DNA of 64,000 bases from Jeotgalibacillus proteolyticus (GTDB lineage: Bacteria; Bacillota; Bacilli; Bacillales; Jeotgalibacillaceae): contig NZ_PREZ01000006.1 of the NCBI RefSeq assembly GCF_002926065.1, positions 62,001 through 126,000 of the forward strand, given 5' to 3'. The notes beneath the pieces were generated by a model, which saw only the letters and a program-made list of their open reading frames with translations, was not told where the DNA came from and did not search any database. Made by a program: the position numbers and the translations under genes. Positions 1 to 9,871 of the stretch are shown here, one piece after another. The first letter of the stretch is position 1. Each line of letters starts with the position of its first letter.

Positions 1-1391
1 CTCATATCACCAGCTGAGAATACGCCTTCTACATTTGTTGTGTATTTTCCGTACTCTGCTTTTACAGTAGAGTTTGCATTTGTTTCTACCTGTAATTGCT
101 GAATTAATCCTTGCTCAGGTCCTGCAAAACCGATAGCAAGCAGGACTAAGTCTGCCGGCCAGACTTTTTCAGTACCAGGAATTGCTTCACGAATGCGTGA
201 GCCGTCTTCCCCTATACGCAGCTTGACGTTAATCGTGTGGACTTCTTTAATAAGTCCATTGTCATCGCCGACAAACTTTGTCGTCTGAACTGCGTAGGCA
301 CGCGGATCATCTCCATATTTGCTTGCTGCTTCTTTTTGTCCGTATTCAATCCGGTGAACAACCGGGTACTGCGGCCAAGGATTTCCTAGCGCGTCACGGA
401 TGGATCCTTTTTTATCATAAATATCAAATTGCGTTAAGCTCTTGCAGTTATGACGGATGGAGGTTGCCAGGCAATCTGTACCGGTATCTCCCCCTCCAAT
501 AACAATGACATCCTTGCCTTCAGCTGAAAGATAATTTCCATCTGCAAGATTTGAATCAAGCAGGCTCTTTGTATTGGCATGAAGAAAATCCATTGCGTAA
601 TGAATTCCTTTCAGTTCTCTGCCTTCTACCTGAATATCACGGTGAACCGTTGCTCCGCCGCACATAATAACGGAGTCAAATTCCTTGTTCAGCTTAGCAG
701 CAGGATAATCCTTACCGACTTCAGTATTTGTAATGAAAGTGATTCCTTCTTCTTCAAGGAGCTTTACACGGCGTTCGACCATTGCATAAGGCAGCTTCAT
801 TTCAGGAATTCCGTATGTTAGCAGTCCGCCAACACGGTCATTGCGTTCAAAAACGGTTACCCAGTGACCAGCTTTATTAAGCTGAGCTGCGGCTGCAAGT
901 CCTGCTGGCCCTGAACCGATAACAGCAACTTTTTTTCCGGTTCTTTTTTCAGGAGGCTCCGGTACCACCCAGCCTTCATCAAAACCTTTTTCAATGATGG
1001 CCCGTTCAACCGTTCGAATAGCTACAGGAGGCTCATTAATTCCAAGTACACAGGCTCCTTCACATGGAGCAGGGCATGCAGTACCGGTGAACTCCGGAAA
1101 GTTATTTTTCTCGTGCTCACGCTTTAAGGCTTCCTTCCATTGACCCTGATAAACTAAGTCATTCCATTCAGGAATCAAGTGGTATACAGGACAGCCTGTT
1201 GTTACCCCGTTAATTTCACTGCCATGATGACAGGTAGGGATCCCGCAGTCCATACAGCGGGCTCCTTGCTGCTTTATTTCTGCTTCTGACATTGGAAGCG
1301 TGTAATCATTCCAGTCTTTAATCCGCTCGGCTGGATCGCGTTCACGCTGAGACTGGCGATCATACTCCATAAATCCAGTAGGCTTCCCCAT
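1..1391 (-). CDS. gltD: Glutamate synthase (NADPH) small subunit, 3' end cut by window edge
   Basis: This is the beta subunit of NADPH-dependent glutamate synthase, which passes electrons from NADPH through FAD and iron-sulfur clusters to the large subunit. The minus-strand reading starts MGKPTGFMEYDRQ and is open to the left edge, so the C-terminus is missing. Near the N-terminus are the cysteine clusters that bind 4Fe-4S centres (CMDCGIPTC and TGCPVYHL, then TACPAPCEGAC). A Rossmann motif for FAD (GSGPAGLAAA) and a second one for NADPH (GGGDTGTDC) follow, and the final FAD-binding segment (EGVFSAGDMR) begins at the edge. The start is the ATG at 1389-1391, preceded by a GGAG-type ribosome site. 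It lies 21 bases after the large-subunit gene, so the two form one operon. In Bacillus subtilis naming this is gltB. Confidence 0.95.
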   Translation of the reverse strand, partial: MGKPTGFMEYDRQSQRERDPAERIKDWNDYTLPMSEAEIKQQGARCMDCGIPTCHHGSEINGVTTGCPVYHLIPEWNDLVYQGQWKEALKREHEKNNFPEFTGTACPAPCEGACVLGINEPPVAIRTVERAIIEKGFDEGWVVPEPPEKRTGKKVAVIGSGPAGLAAAAQLNKAGHWVTVFERNDRVGGLLTYGIPEMKLPYAMVERRVKLLEEEGITFITNTEVGKDYPAAKLNKEFDSVIMCGGATVHRDIQVEGRELKGIHYAMDFLHANTKSLLDSNLADGNYLSAEGKDVIVIGGGDTGTDCLATSIRHNCKSLTQFDIYDKKGSIRDALGNPWPQYPVVHRIEYGQKEAASKYGDDPRAYAVQTTKFVGDDNGLIKEVHTINVKLRIGEDGSRIREAIPGTEKVWPADLVLLAIGFAGPEQGLIQQLQVETNANSTVKAEYGKYTTNVEGVFSAGDM

Positions 1392-1412
1392 CAAATCCCT
1401 CCTTCTCCAAGT

Positions 1413-4400
1413 TTATTTTGCTGGTTCTAGTTCACGTTTACTTTCTTCAAATGCTGTCATTTCAGCTTCAAATTTAGATAAACCGCCATCCTGCAGTGTT
1501 TTAATACGATCATTAATTTTCAGGTAAGACTTTGGAATGACGCGGACAAATAATGGTGCATACTTATCCCAATACGTAAGAATTCGTTTACCGTGCTGAC
1601 TATTTGTGTACGCTACGTGTTTTTCGATCATTTGATAGACTTCATTAAGCTCAACTGAATTTTCTATCGGCTCTATGTGTACAAGCTCCGGATTGCATCT
1701 TGAACGGAACATATTATCCTCATCAAACACATACGCCACACCGCCGGACATACCAGCGGCGAAGTTACGGCCTGTCTGGCCAAGAACGACAACCTTTCCG
1801 CCTGTCATGTACTCACAGCCGTGATCGCCAACTCCTTCTACTACTACATTCGCTCCGCTATTCCGGACACAGAAACGCTCTCCTGCAATCCCCTGAATGT
1901 ACGCCTCACCAGCAGAAGCACCGTAGAAGGAAACATTACCGATAATGGTGTTCTTTTCTGGAGGGAAGGTAACGACAGGGTCTGGATGCACAATAATTTT
2001 TCCGCCGGAAAGACCTTTTCCGACAAAGTCGTTGGAATCCCCTACAAGGCGCAGTGTCATCCCTTTAGGAATAAACGCTCCAAAGCTTTGCCCTGCAGAG
2101 CCTTTTAATGTCAGCTTTATTGTATCCTCAGGCAGACCTTTTTCTCCGTACCGGCGCGTGATTTCACTGCCGAGCATCGTACCGGTCACCCGGTTAATAT
2201 TCCGGATGGCGGTGGTGAATTCAACCGGCTCCTGATTTTCAATCGCCTTTTTACAAATTGGAATAAGCTCCTGGAAATCAATTGTTTTCTCAAGACCATG
2301 ATCCTGATTTTGCATATGGTAACGGCCAACCTTTGCAGGAAGATCCGGAGAGTATAGAAGTGCAGAAAGATCGATTCCTTTTGCCTTCCAGTGATCTACG
2401 GCATCATTAACCTCTAATACATCGGTACGGCCAATCATTTCGTTAATCGTTCTAAAGCCAAGCTCAGCCATAAGCTCTCTAGTTTCACGAGCGATGAAGC
2501 GCATGAAATTTGCCACATGTTCTGCATCGCCTGTAAATTTCTTGCGAAGCTCAGGGTTTTGTGTCGCTACGCCAACAGGACAAGTGTCTAAATGACATAC
2601 ACGCATCATAACGCAGCCAAGCACAACAAGCGGTGCAGTGGAGAAGCCATATTCCTCTGCGCCGAGGAGTGTGGCAATAACGACGTCGCGGCCTGTCATC
2701 ATTTTGCCGTCCGTTTCAACGACAATACGGTCCCGAAGGCCATTTAACAGGAGGGTTTGATGCGTTTCAGCCAACCCGATCTCCCAAGGAAGTCCGGTAT
2801 GCTTCAGGCTCGTTCTTGGAGCAGCACCTGTTCCGCCATCGTAACCGCTGATTAAAACAAGATCGGCTCTTCCCTTTGCAACACCAGCTGCAATGGTTCC
2901 AACACCTACTGCTGAAACAAGCTTAACTGAGATTCGTGCGCTTGGGTTTGCATTTTTCAGATTGTGAATAAGCTCAGCCAAATCCTCAATCGAATAGATG
3001 TCATGATGAGGCGGAGGAGAAATTAATTCTACTCCCGGGGTAGACCCCCGAACCTCTGCTACCCAAGGGTAAACCTTTTTGCCAGGTAAATGTCCGCCTT
3101 CACCAGGCTTTGCTCCCTGAGCAATTTTAATTTGAATCTCATCTGCATTTACCAGGTAATGGCTCGTTACGCCAAAGCGGCCGGAAGCCACCTGCTTAAT
3201 TGAGCTTCGTCTCGAATCACCGTTTTCATCACGTGTGAAGCGGTCAGGGTGTTCTCCGCCTTCCCCTGTATTGCTTCGCCCGCCTATACGGTTCATTGCG
3301 ATCGCAAGCGCTTCATGTGCTTCCTGCGAAATCGAACCAAAGGACATGGCTCCTGTTTTAAAGCGGCGGCAAATAGACTCCACGGACTCTACTTCTTCAA
3401 TCGGAACAGGGTGAGCGTGCTTGAACCGCAGAAGCCCCTTAAGTGACTGCAGATTTACCTTTTCATCTGTCAGCATGGCTGAATATTTTTTAAAGGTATC
3501 ATAATCGTTTGAGCGGCATGCATGCTGAAGCGTGTGAATAGTGCTCGGGTTATATTGATGATCCTCACCCTTAGCACGGTACTGATATTCATCCCCCGCT
3601 TCAAGACTGTTATTTCCTCCGCGATTATCGCCAAAGCCTGCATTATGACGCATGAGCACTTCTTTTTGAATCATTTCGATGCCGATTCCGCCTAAACGGG
3701 AAGAGGTGCGGGTGAAATACTTGTCGATGACATCCATATGAATGCCCACCGCTTCAAAAATCTGGGCTCCGCGATAACTCTGGATCGTTGAAATCCCCAT
3801 TTTAGACAGGATTTTAATAACACCGTCTGTTACGGAGCTGATGTAGCTTTCCACAGCTTTATCGAGTGAGTCGATGGCAATTTCACCTTTATCAATTAAA
3901 TCGCGCACGGAATCAAACGCAAGGTACGGGTTAATGGCTTCAGCGCCATAACCTAGCAGCATAGCAAAATGATGCACCTCTCTTGGCTCTCCTGACTCAA
4001 TCAGTATGCTTACCTTTGTTCTCGTTCCCTTGCGGATTAAATGATGGTGAAGACCTGACACAGCAAGTAATGCCGGGATGGCCGCTTTTTGGGCAGACAC
4101 TCCGCGGTCAGATAAAATCAATAGGGTCGTTTCCTGCGCTACCGCCTGATCCGCTTTTTCAAACAGATCGTCCAGTGCCTGTTCCATGCTATTCTCTGCT
4201 CCGTCAGCATCAAAAAGAGTGGAGAAAGTTACAGCTTTAAAGCCTTCAAGGCGCTGCTGACGAAGCTTTTCCAACTCCCGGTTTGTTAAAACGGGCGTCT
4301 TCAGGCGAATATGCTTACAGCTGTCAGGTCCCGGCTTTACCAGGTTTCCTTCAGCACCTATTGTGGTATCCACCATAGTAATCAGCTTTTCACGAATCGC

Positions 4401-5999
4401 ATCAATTGGCGGATTCGTCACTTGAGCAAACAGCTGTTTAAAATAGTTGTATAAAAGCTGCGGTTTTTTGGACAGCACTGCAAGCGGGGAATCATAGCCC
4501 ATAGAGCCTACAGGATCTTTTCCGTCTGTAACAAGCGGCTTTATAATTTTGTTTAATTCTTCACGTGTGTAGCCGAACGACAGCTGCTGCTTTAACAGCT
4601 CTTCTCCAATATGGGCAGGCGGCTGTTCAGATGCTTCAGGCACATCGTCAAGATTTTTCATATTGGTCAGCCATTCTTTGTAAGGCTGTTCAGAAGCAAT
4701 TTGAAGCTTCACTTCTTCATCCGGAATGATCGTTCCTTTTTCCAAATCAACAAGAAGAATCCGGCCAGGTGCCAGACGATCTTTATATTCAATGTCATCA
4801 GCAAAGATATCCAATGCTCCAACTTCAGAGCCAAGGACAATCATGCCGCTTTTTGTTACATAGTATCTTGCAGGTCTAAGCCCGTTACGGTCCAGACAGG
4901 CGCCAATTTGTGTTCCGTTCGTAAACACAAGCGCTGCAGGTCCATCCCAAGGCTCCATTAAAGTGCTGTGGTACTCATAAAAATCACGCTTTTCCTCTTT
5001 AATGGTATCGTCATTTGCCCATGGTTCAGGAACCATCATCATAGCTGTATGAGCAAGTGAGCGGCCTGACAAATGCAAAAATTCAAAGCAATTGTCAAAC
5101 ATTGACGAATCACTGCCGTCTGCATCGATAACAGGAAGGATTTTTTGCAGATCCTCATCGCTAAAATAATCCGATTCACAAAGCTGTTCCCTTGCACGCA
5201 TCCAGTTTACATTGCCTCGTAATGTATTGAATTCTCCATTATGGATGGTATAGCGATTAGGGTGTGATCGCTTCCAGCTTGGGAAGGTGTTTGTGCTAAA
5301 ACGTGAATGCACAAGCGCTAGCGCGGATTTAAAATCGGGATGGTTAAGGTCGATGTAAAACGAATCCAGCTGTTCGGGGATGAGCATGCCTTTATAGACA
5401 ATGGTTCGGGTGGATAAGCTGCTGATGTACACATCTTCATAGCCTTCCAGAGATGCGAGCTCTTTTTCAACCCTTTTCCGAATAACATACAGCTTTCGTT
5501 CAAAATCCATCTGATCCTTAATGCCTTCTCCACATTCAATAAATACTTGTCTGATCGTTGGTTTTGTTTTAGTTGCTACTTTCCCCACAAATGAATCATT
5601 AATAGGAACCGGGCGCCAGCCAAGAAATTTTTGTCCTTCTTCAGCAATAATTTGCTCGAAGATCTCCTTACTTTGCTTGCGGATATCATGATCTTTTGGA
5701 AGAAAAACCATACCTACACCGTATTCGCCTTCACGCGGCAGATAGATATTTTCCTTCTCGCATTGTTTTTGGAAAAAGCGGTGCGGGATCTGCGTCAGGA
5801 TGCCGGCGCCGTCACCGGTGCTTGTATCGGCTGATTGCCCTCCGCGGTGTTCAAGGTTGCATAAAATATTTATAGCATTTTGAACAATACTATGGGACTT
5901 TTCACCATTTATATTCGCAATCATTCCAATCCCACATGCTTCGTGTTCTTGTTCGGGATCGTATAAACCTTGCGGAACAGGATAACCTTTTTTAATCAT
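1413..5999 (-). CDS. gltB: Glutamate synthase large subunit
   Basis: This 1528-residue protein is the alpha subunit of glutamate synthase (gltA in B. subtilis naming). It hydrolyses glutamine, channels ammonia and reductively aminates 2-oxoglutarate to two glutamates. The class II amidotransferase domain begins at Cys22 (ACGIG), which would become N-terminal after removal of a short propeptide. The central and FMN domains follow ([24 protein letters not shown]), then the 3Fe-4S cysteines ([15 protein letters not shown]) and the C-terminal beta-helix with repeated glycines. The length is normal for the family. The ribosome site GAGGGGAG precedes ATG at 5999. No divergent gltC-type LysR regulator is found next to it, unlike in B. 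subtilis, so control must act from elsewhere or by another route. Confidence 0.97.
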   Translation of the reverse strand: MIKKGYPVPQGLYDPEQEHEACGIGMIANINGEKSHSIVQNAINILCNLEHRGGQSADTSTGDGAGILTQIPHRFFQKQCEKENIYLPREGEYGVGMVFLPKDHDIRKQSKEIFEQIIAEEGQKFLGWRPVPINDSFVGKVATKTKPTIRQVFIECGEGIKDQMDFERKLYVIRKRVEKELASLEGYEDVYISSLSTRTIVYKGMLIPEQLDSFYIDLNHPDFKSALALVHSRFSTNTFPSWKRSHPNRYTIHNGEFNTLRGNVNWMRAREQLCESDYFSDEDLQKILPVIDADGSDSSMFDNCFEFLHLSGRSLAHTAMMMVPEPWANDDTIKEEKRDFYEYHSTLMEPWDGPAALVFTNGTQIGACLDRNGLRPARYYVTKSGMIVLGSEVGALDIFADDIEYKDRLAPGRILLVDLEKGTIIPDEEVKLQIASEQPYKEWLTNMKNLDDVPEASEQPPAHIGEELLKQQLSFGYTREELNKIIKPLVTDGKDPVGSMGYDSPLAVLSKKPQLLYNYFKQLFAQVTNPPIDAIREKLITMVDTTIGAEGNLVKPGPDSCKHIRLKTPVLTNRELEKLRQQRLEGFKAVTFSTLFDADGAENSMEQALDDLFEKADQAVAQETTLLILSDRGVSAQKAAIPALLAVSGLHHHLIRKGTRTKVSILIESGEPREVHHFAMLLGYGAEAINPYLAFDSVRDLIDKGEIAIDSLDKAVESYISSVTDGVIKILSKMGISTIQSYRGAQIFEAVGIHMDVIDKYFTRTSSRLGGIGIEMIQKEVLMRHNAGFGDNRGGNNSLEAGDEYQYRAKGEDHQYNPSTIHTLQHACRSNDYDTFKKYSAMLTDEKVNLQSLKGLLRFKHAHPVPIEEVESVESICRRFKTGAMSFGSISQEAHEALAIAMNRIGGRSNTGEGGEHPDRFTRDENGDSRRSSIKQVASGRFGVTSHYLVNADEIQIKIAQGAKPGEGGHLPGKKVYPWVAEVRGSTPGVELISPPPHHDIYSIEDLAELIHNLKNANPSARISVKLVSAVGVGTIAAGVAKGRADLVLISGYDGGTGAAPRTSLKHTGLPWEIGLAETHQTLLLNGLRDRIVVETDGKMMTGRDVVIATLLGAEEYGFSTAPLVVLGCVMMRVCHLDTCPVGVATQNPELRKKFTGDAEHVANFMRFIARETRELMAELGFRTINEMIGRTDVLEVNDAVDHWKAKGIDLSALLYSPDLPAKVGRYHMQNQDHGLEKTIDFQELIPICKKAIENQEPVEFTTAIRNINRVTGTMLGSEITRRYGEKGLPEDTIKLTLKGSAGQSFGAFIPKGMTLRLVGDSNDFVGKGLSGGKIIVHPDPVVTFPPEKNTIIGNVSFYGASAGEAYIQGIAGERFCVRNSGANVVVEGVGDHGCEYMTGGKVVVLGQTGRNFAAGMSGGVAYVFDEDNMFRSRCNPELVHIEPIENSVELNEVYQMIEKHVAYTNSQHGKRILTYWDKYAPLFVRVIPKSYLKINDRIKTLQDGGLSKFEAEMTAFEESKRELEPAK

Positions 6000-6099
6000 G
6001 ATAAACTCCCCTCTCTATTAATAATGATGAAAGATGCTCGTTCTCGTGATGAAGGGGCATTTCCACTCTTCATGCCATGCACACTTTCAATTTCGAACT

Positions 6100-6128
6100 A
6101 GTATACCATGAAACTCTTGATCACATAA
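6100..6128 (-). promoter_or_regulatory. Probable sigma-A promoter of gltB-gltD
   Basis: On the minus strand a TATACT hexamer (6100-6105) is preceded directly by TGG, giving an extended -10 element. No good -35 box is found at the usual distance, which extended -10 promoters tolerate. Transcription would begin near 6093, leaving a leader of about 95 bases before the gltB start codon. A 17-base match to the TnrA consensus with three mismatches lies at 6148-6164, and a short inverted repeat lies at 6206-6217; both sit upstream of the promoter. Confidence 0.5.
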
Positions 6129-6205
6129 AATTCTGATAACATTTTTTTGTGAATTAATATCAATTTTAATGAATGAAAACGCTACCAAACATCTACCCAA
6201 ACCTT

Positions 6206-6217
6206 ACATGAACATGT
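6206..6217. repeat. Short inverted repeat upstream of gltB
   Basis: ACATG-AA-CATGT is a perfect 5-bp dyad extended by partly matching flanks (TT...GAA). It lies about 105 bases upstream of the gltB -10 element, a position that fits an activator or repressor site, but no known consensus was matched. Confidence 0.3.
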
Positions 6218-6307
6218 GAAATAGACTGATTTTTCAAGGTTTTGAAGGGTTTTGTGATTTTTTTATGAAAAAATTAAAAAATTTATAAAAAATCATTTTT
6301 CTCAAAC

Positions 6308-6362
6308 GCTAAAAAAGCCATTCGTCACCCCTAAAATGTAAATGGTGGAAGACGGCTTTAAT
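6308..6362 (-). terminator. Terminator-like hairpin after the small ORF
   Basis: Read on the minus strand, an AAAGCC arm pairs with GGCTTT across an imperfect stem (GTC with GAC, CACC with GGTG) and is followed by TTTTTTA. It begins at the stop codon of the 48-residue reading frame at 6358-6504 and ends before the gltB promoter, so it would end that transcript. Confidence 0.5.
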
Positions 6363-6504
6363 GAAAGGAAAAAATTTCAGCTGTTTGCAGCGAAGCCAAT
6401 GAGCCTTTTAAATTGGCATTTTTTTCTCTGATCCTTTTAATCTTCTTGTCATTCTGGCCATATTTTGCCTCCGCATAGAAAATGTATAAACGAGCATGGT
6501 CCAT
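6358..6504 (-). CDS. Small hypothetical protein of 48 residues, possibly a gene remnant
   Basis: A minus-strand frame from ATG at 6504 to TAA at 6358 encodes 48 residues starting MDHARLYIFYAEAKYGQ. The composition is protein-like: an aromatic N-terminal part, then a Lys/Arg/Glu/Asn-rich amphipathic helix (KKIKRIREKNANLK). The stop codon sits on the first arm of a hairpin with a T-tract, as expected of a real transcription unit. There is no clear ribosome site before the ATG, and an in-frame stop lies four codons upstream, so it may be the tail of a decayed gene. I do not recognise the family. Confidence 0.4.
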   Translation of the reverse strand: MDHARLYIFYAEAKYGQNDKKIKRIREKNANLKGSLASLQTAEIFSFH

Positions 6505-6584
6505 AAAGCTTATTCAAAATTGCTTATCAGTCACTAATTGTTGTACGTTAAATGCAAAGAATAAATTTATTGGGGGTTTTCATT

Positions 6585-7061
6585 ATGGAAAATGTCTATG
6601 ATTTTACGGTAAAAGCCTCGAATGGAGAGCAGAAATCACTGCGTGAGTATGAAGGGAAGCCGCTTTTGATTGTTAATACCGCAAGCAAGTGCGGACTAAC
6701 CCCACAGTTTAAGGGGCTTCAGGAGCTGCACGAAAAATATCAGGATCAGGGGCTTACAGTTCTTGGCTTTCCCTGCGATCAATTTAATAAGCAGGAATTT
6801 GAGGACATTAATGAAACCACAGAGTTTTGCCAGGTGAATTACGGCGTAAGCTTTCCAATCCATGCGAAAATAGATGTGAACGGTGATCAGACGGATCCTT
6901 TATTTGCGTATTTAAAGGAGCAGAAAAAAGGCGTCCTTTCAAAAGCAATTAAATGGAACTTCACAAAGTTTCTGGTTGATCGAAATGGAAAGGTAGTCGA
7001 ACGGTTTGCACCGACGACAAAGCCTGAGGAATTAGAAAAGGAGCTTACGAAAGTTCTTTAA
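6585..7061 (+). CDS. bsaA: Glutathione peroxidase-like thiol peroxidase (BsaA type)
   Basis: This 158-residue protein reduces hydrogen peroxide or lipid hydroperoxides; bacterial members usually take electrons from thioredoxin rather than glutathione. The peroxidatic Cys36 lies in NTASKCGLTPQF. The second conserved block FPCDQF carries the probable resolving cysteine and the catalytic Gln, and KWNFTKF carries the Trp and Asn of the catalytic tetrad. The start is set by GGGGG at 6572-6576 before the ATG at 6585; an in-frame ATG 33 bases upstream has no ribosome site. It is a single gene with its own terminator just downstream. It is a cytosolic protein with no signal sequence. Confidence 0.93.
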   Translation: MENVYDFTVKASNGEQKSLREYEGKPLLIVNTASKCGLTPQFKGLQELHEKYQDQGLTVLGFPCDQFNKQEFEDINETTEFCQVNYGVSFPIHAKIDVNGDQTDPLFAYLKEQKKGVLSKAIKWNFTKFLVDRNGKVVERFAPTTKPEELEKELTKVL

Positions 7062-7075
7062 AAAACGAAATAGCA

Positions 7076-7112
7076 AAGAGCATCCGTTCTCTCTTGGAGA
7101 ACGGATGCTCTT
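7076..7112. terminator. Bidirectional terminator between bsaA and the GDPD gene
   Basis: A perfect 16-bp stem (AAGAGCATCCGTTCTC with its complement) closes on a five-base loop. Its outer end overlaps the stop codon of the convergent phosphodiesterase gene. T-rich sequence follows on the plus side. Confidence 0.85.
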
Positions 7113-7959
7113 AATTTTCAGCCATAATAACTGTTGGCTCAACCGGCCATCGTGCGAAGTCTGTGATGATCCCGTCAACGCCAAACTGGTTGGCTTTTTC
7201 AATAAGTCTCTTATCTTTTTTGGACCAGACTAGAACCTTACTGTCCCTTAAATGGATTTGATCTACGATCCGTTTGTTAACTGTCGCGATATTAAAATTA
7301 ATGTAGGTGGCAAAGGAAGCCAGGTCATCAAGATGTCTTTTTGATACAGGCAGTACTGTCGTTTTCATTAAAACGGCGATTTGGATATCCTCGTTTAATT
7401 CATGGATTCGCTTCATGGCTTTTACGTCAAATGACTGAACGACAATACTCTTTAAATCTGCGTATTGTTCAAGGACGCTGACAACCTTTTCTTCTATCCC
7501 TTTATTTAATGAAGGGTTTTTTATTTCTATTAATATTCCAATCTTTCCATAAAACTCTTCGAGCAGCTCATTTAAGGTGATAATGCTTTCTCCCTTAAAG
7601 CTTGTATCATAGCTTGATCCTGCGTCTAAGCTTTTCAGTTCTTCAAGTGTAAATTGATTTACAAACCCGGAGCCGTTAGTGGTTCTGTCAAGGGTGTCGT
7701 CATGGATGATGACGATCTCTCCGTCCTTTGATAAGTGTACATCGCATTCTAAAAAGTCTGCGCCAAATTCCATTGCTTTTTGAAAAGCAGCCTGTGTGTT
7801 CTCAGGAGCATAGCTTGAAGCACCTCGATGGGCTACAGTGATCATACCTTCTAGTTGAACGTCATTCATTGGCTGCCGAATATGACCTGCGAGAAAAACG
7901 AAACAAAGGACTACAAGCCCCATTGTAAGCGCTTTCCTTTTTCTCCACCTACTCTTCAT
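7111..7959 (-). CDS. Membrane-anchored glycerophosphodiester phosphodiesterase
   Basis: This 282-residue GDPD family enzyme cleaves glycerophosphodiesters to glycerol 3-phosphate and an alcohol. An N-terminal basic stretch and a hydrophobic segment (about residues 11-26) look like a signal anchor, so it probably acts outside the membrane. The GDPD core is complete: AHRGAS with the catalytic His44, PENT, the metal ligands in ECDVH, and HDDTLDRTT. The C-terminal barrel strands end in VDGIITDFARWP, typical for the family. The start ATG at 7959 has GAGGGGAA upstream. It stands alone, between a terminator and a repeat cluster. The substrate cannot be told from sequence; lipid or teichoic acid turnover is likely. 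Confidence 0.9.
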   Translation of the reverse strand: MKSRWRKRKALTMGLVVLCFVFLAGHIRQPMNDVQLEGMITVAHRGASSYAPENTQAAFQKAMEFGADFLECDVHLSKDGEIVIIHDDTLDRTTNGSGFVNQFTLEELKSLDAGSSYDTSFKGESIITLNELLEEFYGKIGILIEIKNPSLNKGIEEKVVSVLEQYADLKSIVVQSFDVKAMKRIHELNEDIQIAVLMKTTVLPVSKRHLDDLASFATYINFNIATVNKRIVDQIHLRDSKVLVWSKKDKRLIEKANQFGVDGIITDFARWPVEPTVIMAEN

Positions 7960-8124
7960 TCACGCAATTCCCCTCGATAGAAAAAACTAACTTTTCAATT
8001 TTTTCTCTTTTCTATTAGTTTATCATATTTTAATAATTTCGTGACAGGATATTAAGATTTCGTGAAATTTATGTAAAGGTGAAGGACGGATTTTTTAAGT
8101 TTTAGAGGTAGGGATGAATGCCTT

Positions 8125-8688
8125 TGAATGCGGCGTGTTGATTTCCATTGCAGGGGCATGCTTTCCGCGGGGCGGGGCTTGAGCTAACTTGCTAGCGCAA
8201 GTGGATCTCAAGCTCCCGCTTCTTCCTGCAGGAGTCAGCCCCTTCCATTTTAATCAACTCTTAAATAGTTTGTTTGATTCTTCGAAATTAGTATGTGATG
8301 GGTGAAGGCCACTGAATGCGGCGTGTTGATTTCCACTGCAGGGGCATGCTTTCCGCGGGGCGGGGCTTGAGCTAACTTGCTAACGCAAGTGGATCTCAAG
8401 CTCCCGCTTCATCCCGCTGGAGTCAGCCCCTTCCGTTTCAATCAACTCTTAAATAGTTTGTTTGATTCTTCGAAATTTGTATGTGATGGGTGAAGGCCAC
8501 TGAATGCGGCGTGTTGATTTCCACTGCAGGGGCATGCTTTCCGCGGGGCGGGGCTTGAGCTAACTTGCTAGCGCAAGTGGATCTCAAGCTCCCGCTTCTT
8601 CCCGCAGGAGTCAGCCCCTTCCATTTCAATCAACTTCTTAATATCTTATATGCTTCTTTGAAACTATCGTGTTATGAGTGAATGATTC
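8125..8688. repeat. Three tandem copies of a 188-bp hairpin repeat
   Basis: Units begin at 8125, 8313 and 8501, so the period is exactly 188 bp twice. Each unit has a conserved block of about 125 bp bounded by GTTGATT and AATCAAC, which are complementary, followed by a less conserved spacer of about 60 bp. The block is one long imperfect hairpin: GCGGGGCTTGAG pairs with CTCAAGCTCCCGC and an inner ACTTGC pairs with GCAAGT. The third spacer is diverged. The core is shared with single copies near 17.4 and 25.0 kb. No coding capacity or transposase is seen. This fills the gap between the phosphodiesterase and dehydrogenase genes. Confidence 0.9.
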
Positions 8689-8718
8689 ATAAATTCGCAT
8701 GTTCTAAATAAGTATAGA

Positions 8719-8752
8719 AAAAGCCGAGGCGAGGTTAGTCGCTTCGGCTTTT
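8719..8752 (-). terminator. Terminator of the alcohol dehydrogenase gene
   Basis: AAAAGCCGA pairs with TCGGCTTTT, with an inner GCGA/TCGC stem, and there are T-tracts on both sides. It begins three bases after the stop codon of the minus-strand dehydrogenase. Confidence 0.85.
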
Positions 8753-8755
8753 TTA

Positions 8756-9751
8756 CTATCTGATTATGAATCCGATCTTCCCAAGCTGCTGTGCTTTTTC
8801 CATTCGTGAGAAAGCTTTTTCGAATTGATCGAGTGGGTAGATTTCGTCGAGAACTGGTTTGATTTGATGTTCTTTAATAAACTGAAGCATTTCCTTCAGC
8901 TCTTCTGCACTTCCCATTGTGGAGCCGAGCATGTTCAGCTGGCCGTAGAAGAATTCACGCAGGTTGAGTTTTATTTCGTCACCAGCTGAAGCGCCGAAGG
9001 TTACGATGGTTCCGCCGGTGCGAAGCTGGTCGAGTGATTTTTGGAATGTTGCTGCGCCTACACACTCGATAACAAGATCCATTTTGACACCAAGCTCCTC
9101 CTGCCAATCCTCTGAACTGCTGTCGATTGCTTTAGTGGCACCAAGCTTTAATGCAGCGTCCCGCTTTTCCTCTGATCGGGAAGTGACATAGACATCGGCT
9201 CCTGCTGCCTTTGCAAATTGAAGCAGGAAGGTTGCTACTCCGCTTCCGATTCCAGGGATAAGGACCTTCATGCCTGATTTAACTTTTCCCCGTGTAAAAA
9301 GTGCCCGGTATGCAGTAAGCCCTGCAAGTCCGAGTACGCCTGCTTCTTCCCAGCTGAGAAAGTCCGGTTTTGGCAGTACATTTTCTGCCGGCAGAACAAT
9401 TTCTTCAGCAAAGGTGCCGTGACCAGGAAGACCGACAATTTCAAAGCCCTGCGGTGGTGCGTCACTGTTTTCTTTCCAGCCAAGACCAGGGTTGATAATG
9501 ACCTCATCCCCAACCGTTACGCCTGTTACTTCACTTCCTACTTCCTCCACTACACCTGCTCCGTCTGAACCGATGACAAGCGGTGGATCCTCTGTTTTAT
9601 GACGGGTGAGTACAAATAAATCCCGATGATTTAAACCCGCTGTTTTCAGCTTAACCCGGACCTCATTTGGCTGTGGAACGGCCGCGTCAATATCACTATA
9701 TGTAAGCCCTTCCACTCCTTCTACCTGCGAATGAATCAAACCTCTCATCAT
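8756..9751 (-). CDS. Medium-chain alcohol dehydrogenase/quinone reductase family protein
   Basis: This 331-residue MDR-superfamily oxidoreductase has the N-terminal GroES-like domain (AGLNHRDL, GSDGAGVVEEVG) and the Rossmann domain (LIPGIGSGVATFLLQFAKAAGADV). The glycine pattern is G-x-G-x-G-V-A, and YVTSRSEEKRDAAL suggests NADPH preference. The structural-zinc cysteine cluster is absent, so it is probably a quinone-reductase-like or enoyl-reductase-like member rather than a true zinc alcohol dehydrogenase. AAGGAG precedes two adjacent ATG codons; the first at 9751 was chosen. The substrate is not predictable. A pair of inverted repeats lies just upstream at 9807-9871. Confidence 0.85.
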   Translation of the reverse strand: MMRGLIHSQVEGVEGLTYSDIDAAVPQPNEVRVKLKTAGLNHRDLFVLTRHKTEDPPLVIGSDGAGVVEEVGSEVTGVTVGDEVIINPGLGWKENSDAPPQGFEIVGLPGHGTFAEEIVLPAENVLPKPDFLSWEEAGVLGLAGLTAYRALFTRGKVKSGMKVLIPGIGSGVATFLLQFAKAAGADVYVTSRSEEKRDAALKLGATKAIDSSSEDWQEELGVKMDLVIECVGAATFQKSLDQLRTGGTIVTFGASAGDEIKLNLREFFYGQLNMLGSTMGSAEELKEMLQFIKEHQIKPVLDEIYPLDQFEKAFSRMEKAQQLGKIGFIIR

Positions 9752-9806
9752 GCCTCACTCCTTTTACATTTATATCTTTAATGTAAGCAAAGTTTGGCCA
9801 TTAACT

Positions 9807-9871
9807 CAAGCTGCAGCTTGTACCTGCCGATTAAGTAAGAGCTTCTAAACAGGAGCACTTACTTAATCGGC
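9807..9871. repeat. Two adjacent inverted repeats in the upstream region of the dehydrogenase gene
   Basis: CAAGCTGCAGCTTG at 9807-9820 is a perfect 14-bp palindrome. Just beside it, GCCGATTAAGTAAG (9826-9839) and its exact complement (9858-9871) form a 14-bp stem with an 18-base loop that overlaps the stop codon of the AlbA_2 gene. Neither is followed by a T-tract on the minus strand, so they are not standard terminators and may be operators or an RNA structure. Confidence 0.6.

Noticed and set aside
6148-6164. TnrA site upstream of gltB
   Set aside because: Three mismatches to the 17-base consensus, including the conserved terminal CA; not strong enough to list as a site.
8438-8629. A 63-residue minus-strand reading frame inside the tandem repeats
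   Set aside because: It only follows the repeat sequence, has no ribosome site and no protein-like pattern.
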